A stretch of 64,000 nt of DNA from Stenotrophomonas sp. ASS1 (lineage in GTDB: Bacteria > Pseudomonadota > Gammaproteobacteria > Xanthomonadales > Xanthomonadaceae), in NCBI RefSeq assembly GCF_004346925.1, contig NZ_CP031167.1:2500001-2564000 (forward strand), given 5' to 3'. Shown here piece by piece: positions 35,021 through 43,956 of this stretch. Positions within the stretch are counted from its first letter, which is position 1. Each line of letters starts with the position of its first letter. Under the pieces are notes generated by a model. It was not told where the DNA came from and ran no database searches. It was given only the letters and a program-made list of their open reading frames with translations. Made by a program: the position numbers and the translations under genes.

Positions 35021-35650
35021 TCACTGGCGGCGTGCTGCACGCCATGCCGGCCACGCTTCGGCGATCACGCCCACTGCCGACCTCAGGAACAACAGGGCGA
35101 TCACTGCGCCGACGACAATATCCGGCCATCCGCGCCCGGTCATGGCCACGCCACCCGCGGCCACCAGCACGCCCAGGTTCGCGGCCACGTCATTGCGCGA
35201 GCACTCGAACGTGCTCTTCATGTTGATGTTCAACCTGCGGAAACGCCATAGCAGCGCCAGGCAGGTGAGGTTCGCCACCAGGGCAATGCCACCGAACACC
35301 AGCATCAGCGTGCTGGACGGTGGCACCCCGTTGACCAGCTTGCCGGCCACTTCGAACACGATGAACACGAAGAAGGCCAGGATCAGCAGGCCCTTGGCCA
35401 GCGCCGCGCCCGCTTCCCAGCGCGCGCCCCGGTTTACCGCCCACAGGCTCAGGCCATAGACGATGGCATCACCCAGCATGTCGACCGCATCGGCCTGCAG
35501 GGCGCTGGATCGCGCGGCAAGGCCCGCGCCGAACTCGATGAAGAACATCGCCAGGTTGATTGCCAGCACCGCCACCAGCACGCGCCGTTGGGCGCTGTGC
35601 AGCGCTATCGATGCCAGCTCCTGGCGTTTGTGGCCGCAGCACTGGTCCAT
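35021..35650 (-). CDS. Short cation diffusion facilitator (metal efflux)
   Basis: A 209-residue inner-membrane protein with six predicted spans. The DAVDMLGD segment in span 2 is the CDF metal site (D-x3-D). The matching site in span 5 is SRNDVAAN, with N in place of the usual His. It ends after the last span and lacks the cytoplasmic C-terminal domain of full-length CDF proteins. The N-terminus has CCGH, possibly for metal capture. A MerR-type operator lies right upstream and the merR gene is divergent, so induction by a divalent metal is expected. Confidence 0.85.
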   Translation of the reverse strand: MDQCCGHKRQELASIALHSAQRRVLVAVLAINLAMFFIEFGAGLAARSSALQADAVDMLGDAIVYGLSLWAVNRGARWEAGAALAKGLLILAFFVFIVFEVAGKLVNGVPPSSTLMLVFGGIALVANLTCLALLWRFRRLNINMKSTFECSRNDVAANLGVLVAAGGVAMTGRGWPDIVVGAVIALLFLRSAVGVIAEAWPAWRAARRQ

Positions 35651-35686
35651 GGGGGCGCTTGAAATGAAAGGGAGCTGCCTTTATCA

Positions 35687-35707
35687 ACCTTGTAGCCCCT
35701 ACAAGGT
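35687..35707. promoter_or_regulatory. MerR-type operator of the CDF gene
   Basis: The palindrome ACCTTGTAG-CCC-CTACAAGGT lies between merR and the CDF gene. On the minus strand TTGACC precedes it and TTGATAAAG follows, giving a stretched promoter spacer of about 18-19 bp as in MerR-controlled promoters. The merR start codon is only 8 bp away. Confidence 0.8.
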
Positions 35708-35714
35708 CAAGCCC

Positions 35715-36125
35715 ATGACAGCCCCACTCACCATCGGCCAGTTGGCCCGCCAGACCGGCACCAAGGCAGAGACCATCCGCTATTACGAAAAGATCGGCCT
35801 GCTGCAGCCGCCGCTGCGTTCGCAGGGCAACTACCGCTGCTACGACGCACAGGACCAACGGCGGCTGGCATTCGTGCGCCGTGCGCGCGAGCTGGGGTTC
35901 GCCATCGAGCAGATCCGCGAACTGATCGCCTTCGGCGAACAACGCGAGCACCAATGCAGTTCGGTGGATGACGTGGTGAAGGCACACATTGCCGACATCG
36001 CGCGCAGGATTGCCGACCTGCAGGCGCTGCAGGGCGAACTGCAGCGGATGATCGGCAACTGCCCCGGCGGGCGCGTGGCCGACTGCCGGGTACTGGAAGC
36101 CCTGCGGCCCGCGCCGGCAGCTTGA
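35715..36125 (+). CDS. MerR family metal-responsive regulator (ZntR/CadR/PbrR-like)
   Basis: A 136-residue MerR regulator. The winged helix begins LTIGQLARQTGTKAETIRYY, with the usual YEKIGLLQPP. Cysteines C81 (HQCSSVDDV), C116 and C124 (NCPGGRVADC) match the three-Cys metal site of divalent-cation sensors such as ZntR, CadR and PbrR, and C42 is an extra cysteine in the wing. Start ATG at 35715. Nearly identical operators precede the divergent CDF gene and the downstream TonB receptor gene, so it likely controls both. Metal specificity cannot be settled from sequence. Confidence 0.9.
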   Translation: MTAPLTIGQLARQTGTKAETIRYYEKIGLLQPPLRSQGNYRCYDAQDQRRLAFVRRARELGFAIEQIRELIAFGEQREHQCSSVDDVVKAHIADIARRIADLQALQGELQRMIGNCPGGRVADCRVLEALRPAPAA

Positions 36126-36145
36126 CCTTGTAGCCGCTTCAAGGT
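36125..36145 (+). promoter_or_regulatory. Second MerR-type operator, upstream of the TonB receptor
   Basis: ACCTTGTAG-CCG-CTTCAAGGT, with TTGACC (36122-36127) at its left end and TTACAA (36146-36151) after it. The spacer is 18 bp. The -35 hexamer overlaps the merR stop codon. It shares both arms with the operator at 35687, so the same regulator should act on it. Confidence 0.75.
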
Positions 36146-36198
36146 TTACAACGCCGGGTCACTTCGCCACCGTGCGGCCTGGCCGCCCTGACGACACC

Positions 36199-38181
36199 AT
36201 GCCCCAGTACCTGCGTTCCACGCCCCTGTTCCTGGCACTCAATAGCGCACTCCTTGCCAGCACCGCCCCCGTTTTCGCGCATGAGCCTCCTGCGGCGCAT
36301 GAAGGCCATGGCGACGAAGCAGTGGAACTGGACGCGGTGACGGTGCAGTCCACACGCTCGGGGCGCCGGGTATCGGACGAGCCCATCCGCGTGGACGTGG
36401 TATCGCAGGAAGAGATCGAAGAAAAACAGCTGATGTCGCCCGGCAACGTATCGATGCTGGTCGCCGAGACCGCCGGCGTGCGCGTGCAGAACACCTCACC
36501 CGGCATGGGCGGATCGAACATCCGCATACAGGGACTTCGCGGACGCTACACGCAGTTGCTTGCAGACGGCCTGCCGCTGTATGGAGGGCAATCGTCTTCC
36601 ATCGGCCTGCTGCAGATCCCGCCTACCGATCTGAGAAGTGTGGAGATCATCAAGGGCAGTGCTTCGGCGCTGTATGGGCCGGCTGCGCTGGGCGGCGTGG
36701 TCAACCTGATCTCGCGCCGCCCTCGCGACACCCGCGAGGCCGAAGTACTGCTCAATGCCACCAGCCGTGGCGGCCAGGACCTTACCGGCTATGTGGCCGG
36801 CCCGTTGGACGGACACTGGGGCCTGTCGATGGTGGGCGGCTATCACCGCCAGGATCGGCAGGACCTGGATGGCGACGGGTGGGCGGACATGCCTGGCTAC
36901 GAACGCATGACCCTGCGCCCCCGCGTGTTCTGGGAATCGGAGGACGGCGCGCGTGCATTGCTGACCGCGGGTGCTACCCGGGAAAACCGCCAGGGCGGCA
37001 CCCTGCCCGGCCGGGTTGTGGCTGATGGGCAGCCCTTCACATTGACCCAGCACACCGAACGCTATGACGCTGGCGCCGTGGTCGAACTGCCCATGCGTGA
37101 AAGCGATCGCCTGCAGCTGCGCGCTTCGGCAATGACCACACGCCATCGGCACCGCTACGGCGCATCGCCGGAAAACGACACCCATCAGACCGGCTTCGCC
37201 GAGTTGAGCTATGGCTCAGGTTTCGGCAACACGAATTGGCTGGCTGGCGTGGCCGCGCAGCAGGACCGCTTCCGCTCGCGCCAGTTCCAGTCCTTCGACT
37301 ACCGCTATACGGTACCCGCTGTATTCGTACAGGCAGAGCAGACGCTGCTCGATGATCTGATCCTGTCAGGCAGCGCACGCTGGGATGAGCACAGTGCCTA
37401 TGGCAACCACTTCAGCCCGCGCCTGTCACTGCTGTTCCGCCCTCGCGACTGGACCGTGCGTGCATCGCTGGGCAAGGGATTCCATGCACCCACGCCCTTC
37501 GTGGAAGAGATCGAGGCTGCAGGATTGTCACGACTCGAACCACTACAAGGCCTGCGCGCCGAGACGGCGACCACCGGTGCCATCGATGTCGGCTATGCGC
37601 AGGGCGCCTGGGAAGCGAATCTGAGTCTGTTCGCATCGAACATCGATCATGCGGTCCGATTGGTCGATTCCACGACGATGCCCGGCGAGCGCGTGCAACT
37701 GGTGAATGTGCAGGGCATGACCCGCACACGTGGCAGCGAACTGTTGCTGCGCTACCGCTGGCAGGACGTCACGGTGACCGGCAGCTACGTCTACACCGAC
37801 GCGCGGGAGCCCGGCGTGGAGGGAGTTGGCCGCAGGACGGTCGCACTGACTCCACGCCATACTGCCGGACTGGTCGCGATGTGGGAGCAGCATGGCCGGG
37901 GCCGGGTCGGCCTTGAAGCGTACTACACCGGAATCCAGGCACTGGATGACAACCCGTGGCGCCAGCGCAGCCGGCCGTATGTAGAGCTGGGCGCTCTGGG
38001 TGAAATCGTATTGGGCAAGGTCAGCCTGTTCCTCAACCTGGAAAACCTGCTCAACGTGCGACAGAGCGGCTACAACCCGATGTTGCGCCCACGCCGCGCC
38101 GACGACGGGCAGTGGACGGTGGATGCCTGGGCGCCGTTGGAGGGTTTCGTGGTCAACGGCGGCATGCGCGTGAAGTTCTAG
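36199..38181 (+). CDS. TonB-dependent outer-membrane receptor under MerR-type control
   Basis: A 660-residue receptor with signal peptide (FLALNSALLASTAPVFA) and then a His/Glu-rich mature N-terminus (HEPPAAHEGHGDEAVEL). The plug contains IRIQGLRGRYTQLLADGLPL and the typical EIIKGSASALYGPAALGGVV. The barrel ends in a C-terminal Phe (MRVKF). The His-rich start suggests a metal or metallophore substrate. The ATG at 36199 lies about 50 bp after the MerR-type promoter. Activation of an importer by a metal-stress regulator is unusual. Confidence 0.88.
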   Translation: MPQYLRSTPLFLALNSALLASTAPVFAHEPPAAHEGHGDEAVELDAVTVQSTRSGRRVSDEPIRVDVVSQEEIEEKQLMSPGNVSMLVAETAGVRVQNTSPGMGGSNIRIQGLRGRYTQLLADGLPLYGGQSSSIGLLQIPPTDLRSVEIIKGSASALYGPAALGGVVNLISRRPRDTREAEVLLNATSRGGQDLTGYVAGPLDGHWGLSMVGGYHRQDRQDLDGDGWADMPGYERMTLRPRVFWESEDGARALLTAGATRENRQGGTLPGRVVADGQPFTLTQHTERYDAGAVVELPMRESDRLQLRASAMTTRHRHRYGASPENDTHQTGFAELSYGSGFGNTNWLAGVAAQQDRFRSRQFQSFDYRYTVPAVFVQAEQTLLDDLILSGSARWDEHSAYGNHFSPRLSLLFRPRDWTVRASLGKGFHAPTPFVEEIEAAGLSRLEPLQGLRAETATTGAIDVGYAQGAWEANLSLFASNIDHAVRLVDSTTMPGERVQLVNVQGMTRTRGSELLLRYRWQDVTVTGSYVYTDAREPGVEGVGRRTVALTPRHTAGLVAMWEQHGRGRVGLEAYYTGIQALDDNPWRQRSRPYVELGALGEIVLGKVSLFLNLENLLNVRQSGYNPMLRPRRADDGQWTVDAWAPLEGFVVNGGMRVKF

Positions 38182-38910
38182 TCAGACGCCGGTCGCTCCC
38201 GCCGCCCGCGCCAGCTCCACCGCCAACGCATCGCCCTTGCGCTCGCTGTAACGGTCCACGAGGTAGTCGGCGCGGCCGCGGGTGAGCAGCGTGAACTTCA
38301 CCAGTTCTTCGACCACATCCACCACACGATCGTAGTAGGGCGAAGGCTTCATCCGCCCGTCTTCGTCGAACTCCTGCCAGGCCTTGGCCACCGACGACTG
38401 GTTGGGAATGGTCAGCATGCGCATCCAGCGGCCCAGTACCCGCAGCGTATTGACCGTGTTGAACGACTGCGAACCGCCGCAGACCTGCATCACCGCCAGC
38501 GTCCGGCCCTGGGTCGGCCGCACGCTGCCGTCTTCCAGTGGCAGCCAGTCGATCTGGTTCTTGAACACGCCGGTCACCGTGCCGTGCCGCTCCGGGCTGA
38601 CCCACACCTGCCCTTCCGACCAGTGCGACCACTCGCGCAGCCGCTGCACTTCCGGATGCCCCTTGTCCACGCTGTCCAGCAGCGGCAAGGCATGTGGATC
38701 GAACACGCGCGTTTCGCAGCCCAGATGCTGCAGCAGGCGTTCGGCCTCCAGTGCCAGCTTGCGGCTGAACGATTGCGGACGCAGTGAGCCATACAGCAGC
38801 AGGATGCGTGGCGGTCCCTGGCGTTCGGCCGCCAACCGCTGGTGATCTGGCTGGGGAAGCGAAGCCTCCCTCAGATGGGGCAGCGAAGGACTTGTGATCG
38901 GCTTGTTCAT
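38182..38910 (-). CDS. arsH: ArsH, NADPH-dependent flavin oxidoreductase of arsenic resistance
   Basis: A 242-residue flavoprotein of normal ArsH length. The FMN-binding loop is [20 protein letters not shown]. Other family segments are [20 protein letters not shown] and [20 protein letters not shown]. ArsH oxidises trivalent organoarsenicals. It is divergent from arsR with only 17 bp between the start codons, so both are probably repressed by ArsR from one overlapping control region. Confidence 0.93.
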   Translation of the reverse strand: MNKPITSPSLPHLREASLPQPDHQRLAAERQGPPRILLLYGSLRPQSFSRKLALEAERLLQHLGCETRVFDPHALPLLDSVDKGHPEVQRLREWSHWSEGQVWVSPERHGTVTGVFKNQIDWLPLEDGSVRPTQGRTLAVMQVCGGSQSFNTVNTLRVLGRWMRMLTIPNQSSVAKAWQEFDEDGRMKPSPYYDRVVDVVEELVKFTLLTRGRADYLVDRYSERKGDALAVELARAAGATGV

Positions 38911-38927
38911 TCGACTATTCTAGAAAT
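38911..38927. promoter_or_regulatory. Very short arsH/arsR divergent control region
   Basis: Only 17 bp separate the two start codons. It contains the perfect palindrome TTCTAGAA at 38918-38925 within an AT-rich stretch, a possible ArsR contact site. The promoter hexamers must lie partly inside the two coding sequences, or one start is further downstream than called. Confidence 0.45.
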
Positions 38928-39257
38928 ATGGAAACATCAAATGCAATCACTGCGCTCACCGCACTCGGCCACGCCACCCGCCTGGCAGCCTTCCGCCTGC
39001 TGGTCGAAGCTGGCCCAGCCGGTCGCATGGCCGGCGACATCGCCGCAACGCTCCAGGTTCCTCCCGCCACCCTCAGCTTCCACCTGAAGGAGCTGGTACA
39101 GGCCGGCCTGGTCGAGAGCGAGAGCCAGGGCCGCCACGTCTGCTACCGAGCGAATTTCAGGGCAATGAGCGGCCTGATCGAGTACCTCACGCACAACTGC
39201 TGCGCCGGTTCGCCCAGCGAACAGTGCGCGCCGTTGGGCAATCCCTGCAGCTGCTGA
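38928..39257 (+). CDS. arsR: ArsR family repressor of the arsenic operon
   Basis: A 109-residue winged-helix repressor. ALGHATRLAAFRLLVEAGP and VPPATLSFHLKELVQAGLVE form the DNA-binding part. Arsenite-binding cysteines are probably in the C-terminal CC (THNCCAG) and the CAPLGNPCSC tail, in contrast to the ELCVCDL motif of E. coli ArsR, so it belongs to a subtype with C-terminal cysteines. It heads arsR-arsC-acr3. Confidence 0.92.
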   Translation: METSNAITALTALGHATRLAAFRLLVEAGPAGRMAGDIAATLQVPPATLSFHLKELVQAGLVESESQGRHVCYRANFRAMSGLIEYLTHNCCAGSPSEQCAPLGNPCSC

Positions 39258-39272
39258 TTCGGAAACGCCATC

Positions 39273-39776
39273 ATGTCCCGCTCCATCCTGTTTCTCTGCA
39301 CCGGCAACAGCGCCCGCAGCGTGCTGGCCGAAGCCACCCTGCGCGCATGGGGTGGCGACCGCTTCACGGCCTTCAGTGCCGGCAGCCACCCGACCGGCCA
39401 GGTCAATCCATTCGCGCTTGCACAGCTTCGCGCCGAAGGCATGCCGGTCGCGGGACTGCGCAGCAAATCCTGGGATGAGTTCGCCGACGCGGCTCCGATG
39501 GATCTGGTGATCACCGTCTGCGATGCAGCGGCAGCGGAAGCCTGCCCCGTAGTGTTTGGTGATTTCATCCGTAGCCATTGGGGTCTGCCGGACCCAGCCG
39601 AGGCAGAGGGCAGCGATGCCGACAAGGCCGCCGCCTTCGCCCACGCGCATGCCATCGTGAAGGCACGCGTGCAGGCCCTGCTGGCACTGCCCGGGCACGT
39701 GTGGCAAGACCGCGGAATGCTGCAGCAGGCGCTGGACCAGATCGGCCACCTGCTGCCGGCAGCGCGCACGCCATGA
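39273..39776 (+). CDS. arsC: Arsenate reductase, low-molecular-weight phosphatase type
   Basis: A 167-residue enzyme. LFLCTGNSARS carries the P-loop C-x5-R with catalytic C9, and ITVCDAAAAEACP holds the two resolving cysteines (C-x6-C) of thioredoxin-coupled ArsC. It reduces arsenate to arsenite for export. The stop codon overlaps the acr3 start. It lies 15 bp after arsR. Confidence 0.92.
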   Translation: MSRSILFLCTGNSARSVLAEATLRAWGGDRFTAFSAGSHPTGQVNPFALAQLRAEGMPVAGLRSKSWDEFADAAPMDLVITVCDAAAAEACPVVFGDFIRSHWGLPDPAEAEGSDADKAAAFAHAHAIVKARVQALLALPGHVWQDRGMLQQALDQIGHLLPAARTP

Positions 39777-40822
39777 GCACAGCGGCACCCATGGGCCTGT
39801 TCGAGCGCCACCTGACGCTCTGGGTCGCGCTGTGCATCATCGTCGGCACGCTGCTCGGGCACTTCCTGCCAGGTGCTTTCGCCTCCCTGGCGGCGGCTGA
39901 AGTGGCCAAGGTCAACCTTCCGGTGGCGGTGCTGATCTGGCTGATGATCATCCCGATGCTGCTGAGGGTGGATTTCGGTGCCATGCGCCAGCTGGGGCAG
40001 CACTGGAAAGGCATCGGGGTGACGCTGTTCATCAACTGGGCGGTGAAGCCGTTCTCGATGGCGCTGCTGGGCTGGCTCTTCCTGCGTCACGTCTTTGCGG
40101 ACTGGCTGCCCGCCGGCCAGATCGACAGCTACATCGCCGGCCTGATCCTGCTGGCGGCCGCGCCCTGCACGGCCATGGTGTTCGTATGGAGCAACCTGTG
40201 CCGCGGCGATGCCAACTTCACACTGAGCCAGGTGGCACTGAACGACGCGATCATGGTGGTGGCCTATGCGCCGGTGGTGGCGCTGCTGCTGGGGCTGTCG
40301 GCCATCACCGTGCCGTGGGATACGCTGCTGCTGTCGGTCGGCCTGTACATCGTGGTTCCGGTACTGGTGGCCGCATTGCTGCGGCGCTGGATCCTGTCGC
40401 GCCATGGCCAGCCCGGGCTGCAGACGGCGCTGCGCCGGCTGGGGCCACTGTCACTGTCGGCGCTGCTGCTGACGCTGGTGCTGCTGTTCGGGTTCCAGGG
40501 CCAGCAGATCGTGCAGCAGCCGCTGGTGATTGCGTTGATCGCGGTCCCGATCCTGATCCAGGTCTATTTCACCTCCGGCCTGGCCTACCTGCTCAACCGG
40601 CGCCTGGGTGTGGCGCATTGTGTGGCCGGGCCGTCGGCACTGATCGGCGCAAGCAACTTCTTCGAACTGGCGGTGGCGACGGCCGTGGGCCTTTTCGGTG
40701 TCCACTCCGGTGCGGCGCTGGCCACGGTGGTGGGGGTGCTGATTGAAGTCCCCGTGATGCTTTCGGTGGTGAAGATCGTGAACCGGTCACGCAACTGGTA
40801 TGAGGTGCGCGAGCGCGCTTGA
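39773..40822 (+). CDS. acr3: Arsenite efflux permease of the ACR3 family
   Basis: A 349-residue inner-membrane protein with ten predicted spans. AAPCTAMVFVWSNLCRGDAN contains the essential conserved Cys, and ASNFFELAVATAVGLFG is a further ACR3 signature. It exports arsenite made by ArsC. Coupled to arsC by an ATGA overlap. It differs from the unrelated ArsB type. Confidence 0.94.
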   Translation: MSTAAPMGLFERHLTLWVALCIIVGTLLGHFLPGAFASLAAAEVAKVNLPVAVLIWLMIIPMLLRVDFGAMRQLGQHWKGIGVTLFINWAVKPFSMALLGWLFLRHVFADWLPAGQIDSYIAGLILLAAAPCTAMVFVWSNLCRGDANFTLSQVALNDAIMVVAYAPVVALLLGLSAITVPWDTLLLSVGLYIVVPVLVAALLRRWILSRHGQPGLQTALRRLGPLSLSALLLTLVLLFGFQGQQIVQQPLVIALIAVPILIQVYFTSGLAYLLNRRLGVAHCVAGPSALIGASNFFELAVATAVGLFGVHSGAALATVVGVLIEVPVMLSVVKIVNRSRNWYEVRERA

Positions 40823-40983
40823 GGCGGCCATGCCGGAGGCGGCGGCGTCGTGCCCGAGCCGCCAGTTGCAACGCCGTGGAATGCGCCCTGCTGCTACGGT
40901 GACAGCTCAGAAGTCCGTTCACATTCCTTGATCCATACTCCACGGCACGACGCCGCATGCAGCGGCAAGGCCCGGAGGTTGCA

Positions 40984-41331
40984 ATGTACACCGCACGCTT
41001 GTTCGCCATTGCTTTGACCGCGGCTGCCGCGCTGGCCGCGGCACCCGCCTTCGCCGATCCGCCGCACCATGCGCGCGGCAACGGGCCACCGCCGCACGCC
41101 GGTGGCCCGCACAACCGTGATGCACCGCCGCCGGGCTGGCAGAAGAAGGCCTGGCGTCGCGGCGAGCGCCTGCCATGGGCGGAAGTGGACCGCCGTTACT
41201 GGGTGGATGACTATGCGCGCTACCACCTGCGCGAGCCGGGCCGCGACCAGCGCTGGGTCCGGCAGTCCGATAGCGAGTACCTGCTGGTGGAGATTGCTAC
41301 CGGGTTGATCATCGACGCGCTGCATCGTTGA
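40984..41331 (+). CDS. RcnB-like small periplasmic protein
   Basis: A 115-residue protein with signal peptide (LFAIALTAAAALAAAPAFA). The mature part has a His/Pro-rich stretch (DPPHHARGNGPPPHAGG) and the RcnB-type end (YARYHLREPGRDQRWVRQS, YLLVEIATGLIIDAL). RcnB of E. coli is a periplasmic protein of nickel/cobalt homeostasis; relatives in this group are mostly uncharacterised. It follows the arsenic operon by about 160 bp and seems to be on its own promoter. Confidence 0.8.
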   Translation: MYTARLFAIALTAAAALAAAPAFADPPHHARGNGPPPHAGGPHNRDAPPPGWQKKAWRRGERLPWAEVDRRYWVDDYARYHLREPGRDQRWVRQSDSEYLLVEIATGLIIDALHR

Positions 41332-41403
41332 ATGAGGGGATGCGCCGGGGCACTGATGTGACGAAACGTCCCGGCAGCATCCCCTTGTCCCCGGAAGCTG
41401 CAG

Positions 41404-41940
41404 ATGCAGACATCAAGAGCACCACTCGCCCTCCTCGCGCTTCTGCTGTCAGCCTCGCCAGGCCATGCCGGCAACAACAGTCCAGCCCACAGTCCAGCCG
41501 ATGGAAAAGCCATCGAACAGGTGGTCGAATCGTTCCGCACCTCGTTGATCAACAAGGACAAGCCGACCTACATGGGCCTGTTCTTCTCGGACAAACCGGA
41601 AGACATCGGCTGGCAGTTTGTCTCCGAGGATGTGCGCCTGCAGGACATCCGCAAGGCCAAGCCCGATGCGATCAAGGCACGCCGGATTCCCGCCAATAAC
41701 TTCATCGCGCTGATCGACGGGGCGGTGGCCTCGCCGAAGCCGAAGGAGGAGACATTCTCCAACACGAAGATCGAGACGGATGGCGATGTGGCCTCGGTGT
41801 CGTTCGACTACAGCTTCCACGACGATGGAGTGAAGACCAACTGGGGCAAGGAGATGTGGCAGCTGATCCGCACCGAACAGGGCTGGAAGATCTTCTCGGT
41901 GATCTATTCGATCCGCGATTCACGCAGCCCGGCCGAATGA
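41404..41940 (+). CDS. Secreted NTF2-like (SnoaL-type) protein
   Basis: A 178-residue protein with signal peptide (LALLALLLSASPGHA). The mature part has an NTF2-like alpha+beta cone: an early helix EQVVESFRTSLINKDKPTYM and late strands DVASVSFDYSFHDDG and GKEMWQLIRTEQGWKIFSVI. Such folds serve as ligand-binding domains or lyases. No catalytic residues are certain. Stand-alone gene. Confidence 0.75.
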   Translation: MQTSRAPLALLALLLSASPGHAGNNSPAHSPADGKAIEQVVESFRTSLINKDKPTYMGLFFSDKPEDIGWQFVSEDVRLQDIRKAKPDAIKARRIPANNFIALIDGAVASPKPKEETFSNTKIETDGDVASVSFDYSFHDDGVKTNWGKEMWQLIRTEQGWKIFSVIYSIRDSRSPAE

Positions 41941-41989
41941 GTGATCTGTCAGACTGGTGCCCACCGTTCGTCCATGCCAGCCAGACCCG

Positions 41990-42616
41990 ATGACCCGGAT
42001 TGCCGACCTCAGCGCCGACCAGCTCGCCCACCACGCGCTCAACATCTTCATCGCCCAGGGCCGCCATGTGGAAGGCGCCCGCGTGATCTACCGTGCGCTG
42101 CAACTGGACCCGCATCATCCCTCTGCACTGCGCTGCCTGAGCGATTTCCTGGCCCACCAGGGCACCGAGCCGTTCGCAGCGGCCACGCTGGAGCACGCCT
42201 TGTCCGGCGCCGTTCCACTGAATGACGATGCGCGCCGGATGCTGGATGACCTGCGCTTCCTCGACATCTGGTCCTGGGGATTCTCCCGGCACGTCTCCGG
42301 CGAAACCAATCTCAGCGGCGAAGCCTTCCAGCAGCGCGAGGACTTCATCTTCGATGGCCCGGCCTATGCGGCCTTCCTCAACACGGTCACCGAGCCGGCC
42401 GGTTCGCTGCAGGGTGCCTTCCAGGCGGCCGTCCGCATCTGCGGGCTGATGTCCGGACTGCTGCGCCATGCGCAGAAGGACAATCCGGCATTCGATGATG
42501 TGCTGCGATCCTCCGCCTTCGTCGAGACCGAGGCGTACCCGGCATGGCTGGCCTCGCCGACGGACGGTCTGGATGCCCTCGACCAGACCATCCAGGCGCA
42601 GCGCCAGGCCGGCTGA
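41990..42616 (+). CDS. TPR-like protein of unknown function
   Basis: A 208-residue cytoplasmic protein with TPR-like helical pairs in the first third (ALNIFIAQGRHVEGARVIYR, then ALQLDPHHPSALRCLSDFLA). The rest (YAAFLNTVTEPAGSLQGAFQ) matches no family I can name. The ATG at 41990 is chosen because the helical repeat starts there. No operon partner is evident. Confidence 0.65.
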   Translation: MTRIADLSADQLAHHALNIFIAQGRHVEGARVIYRALQLDPHHPSALRCLSDFLAHQGTEPFAAATLEHALSGAVPLNDDARRMLDDLRFLDIWSWGFSRHVSGETNLSGEAFQQREDFIFDGPAYAAFLNTVTEPAGSLQGAFQAAVRICGLMSGLLRHAQKDNPAFDDVLRSSAFVETEAYPAWLASPTDGLDALDQTIQAQRQAG

Positions 42617-42628
42617 AGGAAAATCCAA

Positions 42629-42656
42629 CGGGCGTCCGACGCTTTCCCGACGCCCG
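42629..42656 (+). terminator. Hairpin after the TPR-like gene
   Basis: CGGGCGTC (42629-42636) and GACGCCCG (42649-42656) form an 8-bp stem 13 bp after the stop codon at 42616. It lacks a clear T run. Confidence 0.45.
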
Positions 42657-42698
42657 CCTGCACATCCTGTCGTGAGATCACTTCATGGCAGGACCGGC

Positions 42699-43091
42699 AT
42701 GCAGCCACCCTCCCCCAAGGACAGCGGTAAATACCCGCATGGAAAGACCGGCCTTCGCCGCATCTTCTACACGCTGATCCATTCGCGCGACGGCTTCATC
42801 GCCACCTTCCGTGGCGAAGCCGCCTTCCGGCAGCTGTTGCTGCTGCATGCGCTGCTGATCGCCACCGCGTCCCTGCTGGACATCAGCCAGGTCGAACGCG
42901 CCGTGGTGCTGGCGGTCTGCTTCATCAGCCTGCTGGTGGAGCTGCTGAACTCGGCCATCGAAGCGGTGGTCGACCGCATCTCGCTTGACCACCACCCACT
43001 GTCCAAGAACGCCAAGGACATGGGCAGCGCGGCCCAGACCACCGCACTGCTGATGGTCGGCACGGTGTGGGGCGTGATCCTGCTGGGTTAG
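42699..43091 (+). CDS. dgkA: Diacylglycerol kinase
   Basis: A 130-residue inner-membrane kinase with three spans. The signature VELLNSAIEAVVDRIS followed by KNAKDMGSAAQTTAL holds the catalytic Glu and the metal-binding residues of prokaryotic DgkA. It turns diacylglycerol into phosphatidic acid with ATP in membrane lipid recycling. The ATG at 42699 gives the family length. Confidence 0.93.
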   Translation: MQPPSPKDSGKYPHGKTGLRRIFYTLIHSRDGFIATFRGEAAFRQLLLLHALLIATASLLDISQVERAVVLAVCFISLLVELLNSAIEAVVDRISLDHHPLSKNAKDMGSAAQTTALLMVGTVWGVILLG

Positions 43092-43140
43092 CTCGCGCCC
43101 AACCCACTATGCATGGCCCGGCGCCACAACGCCGCAGCCG

Positions 43141-43896
43141 CTAGCGCCAATGCGAGATGGCGAGCTTGGTCAACATGGTTGCGGCGATGGCCCAACCGAA
43201 GCTGAGCATGGTACCGATGATCACATATTCGGTGTGTGCCCGCGCCTGCCGGTCGGCGAAGCGCAGCACCGATTTGGCGGCCAGCATCAACCCCACGCCC
43301 TCCGGCTGGCCCAGCAGCAGGAACATGAAGATCAGGCCCCTTTCCAGCCGCCCGATATAGCGCCCTGCGGTCTGCATGCCCTTGTGATCGTCGCTCTGCA
43401 CGGCTGCGGTCGTAGGCGCCGATTCGGCGCTTCCCATCTTGAGTCCTGCCGTGAACGGCGCAAGCAGCTTCTCCACCAGGGCGCCGCCGACGTTGACCAC
43501 AAGGATCAAGCCGCTCGCGATCGACATGCCCTGATACATCAACAGTTGGACCTGGGTCGGGATCATCCCGTACCAGCCATCGCGGGCAACGTGAGGGAAC
43601 ATCAACGCGATCAACACGATGAAGGCGATATGCACCAACTGGTCAATGACGAATGCGTGCACGCCATCGGGGAGCCAATGCACCTTGATCCAGTCCATCA
43701 CCGCATGGCTGAAACCGATGATGAGATAGACCCACGGGTTGATTGAACCGGTCAGCGCGGCGATGACGAGCAGCACCACTGCTACGTGCAGTAGCAGGCC
43801 ATGCAGTTCCTGCTTGCGCGCGATCATCTTCGTGGTCTGCAGCACGAAATCGGCGACAAGGTGAGCGGTCAACAGTACGAGCAGCGTTTCAAGCAT
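43141..43896 (-). CDS. DUF3307 membrane protein
   Basis: A 251-residue inner-membrane protein. The N-terminal half is the DUF3307 domain (LLTAHLVADFVLQTTKMIAR, FSHAVMDWIKVHW, FVIDQLVHIAFIVLIALM), with His/Asp residues inside the membrane segments. The C-terminal half adds more spans (GLILVVNVGGALVEKLL, GLIFMFLLLGQPEGVGLML). It lies after the SatD-like gene with twin palindromes in between. SatD and DUF3307 pairs recur in bacteria without a settled function. The ATG at 43896 avoids a low-quality N-terminal extension. Confidence 0.82.
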   Translation of the reverse strand: MLETLLVLLTAHLVADFVLQTTKMIARKQELHGLLLHVAVVLLVIAALTGSINPWVYLIIGFSHAVMDWIKVHWLPDGVHAFVIDQLVHIAFIVLIALMFPHVARDGWYGMIPTQVQLLMYQGMSIASGLILVVNVGGALVEKLLAPFTAGLKMGSAESAPTTAAVQSDDHKGMQTAGRYIGRLERGLIFMFLLLGQPEGVGLMLAAKSVLRFADRQARAHTEYVIIGTMLSFGWAIAATMLTKLAISHWR

Positions 43897-43956
43897 GTCC
43901 TTTCTGCCTGTGAGTCCTTCCTGTGGCTCGCGTCGCGATAGCCAAGCCGCCGCCAA

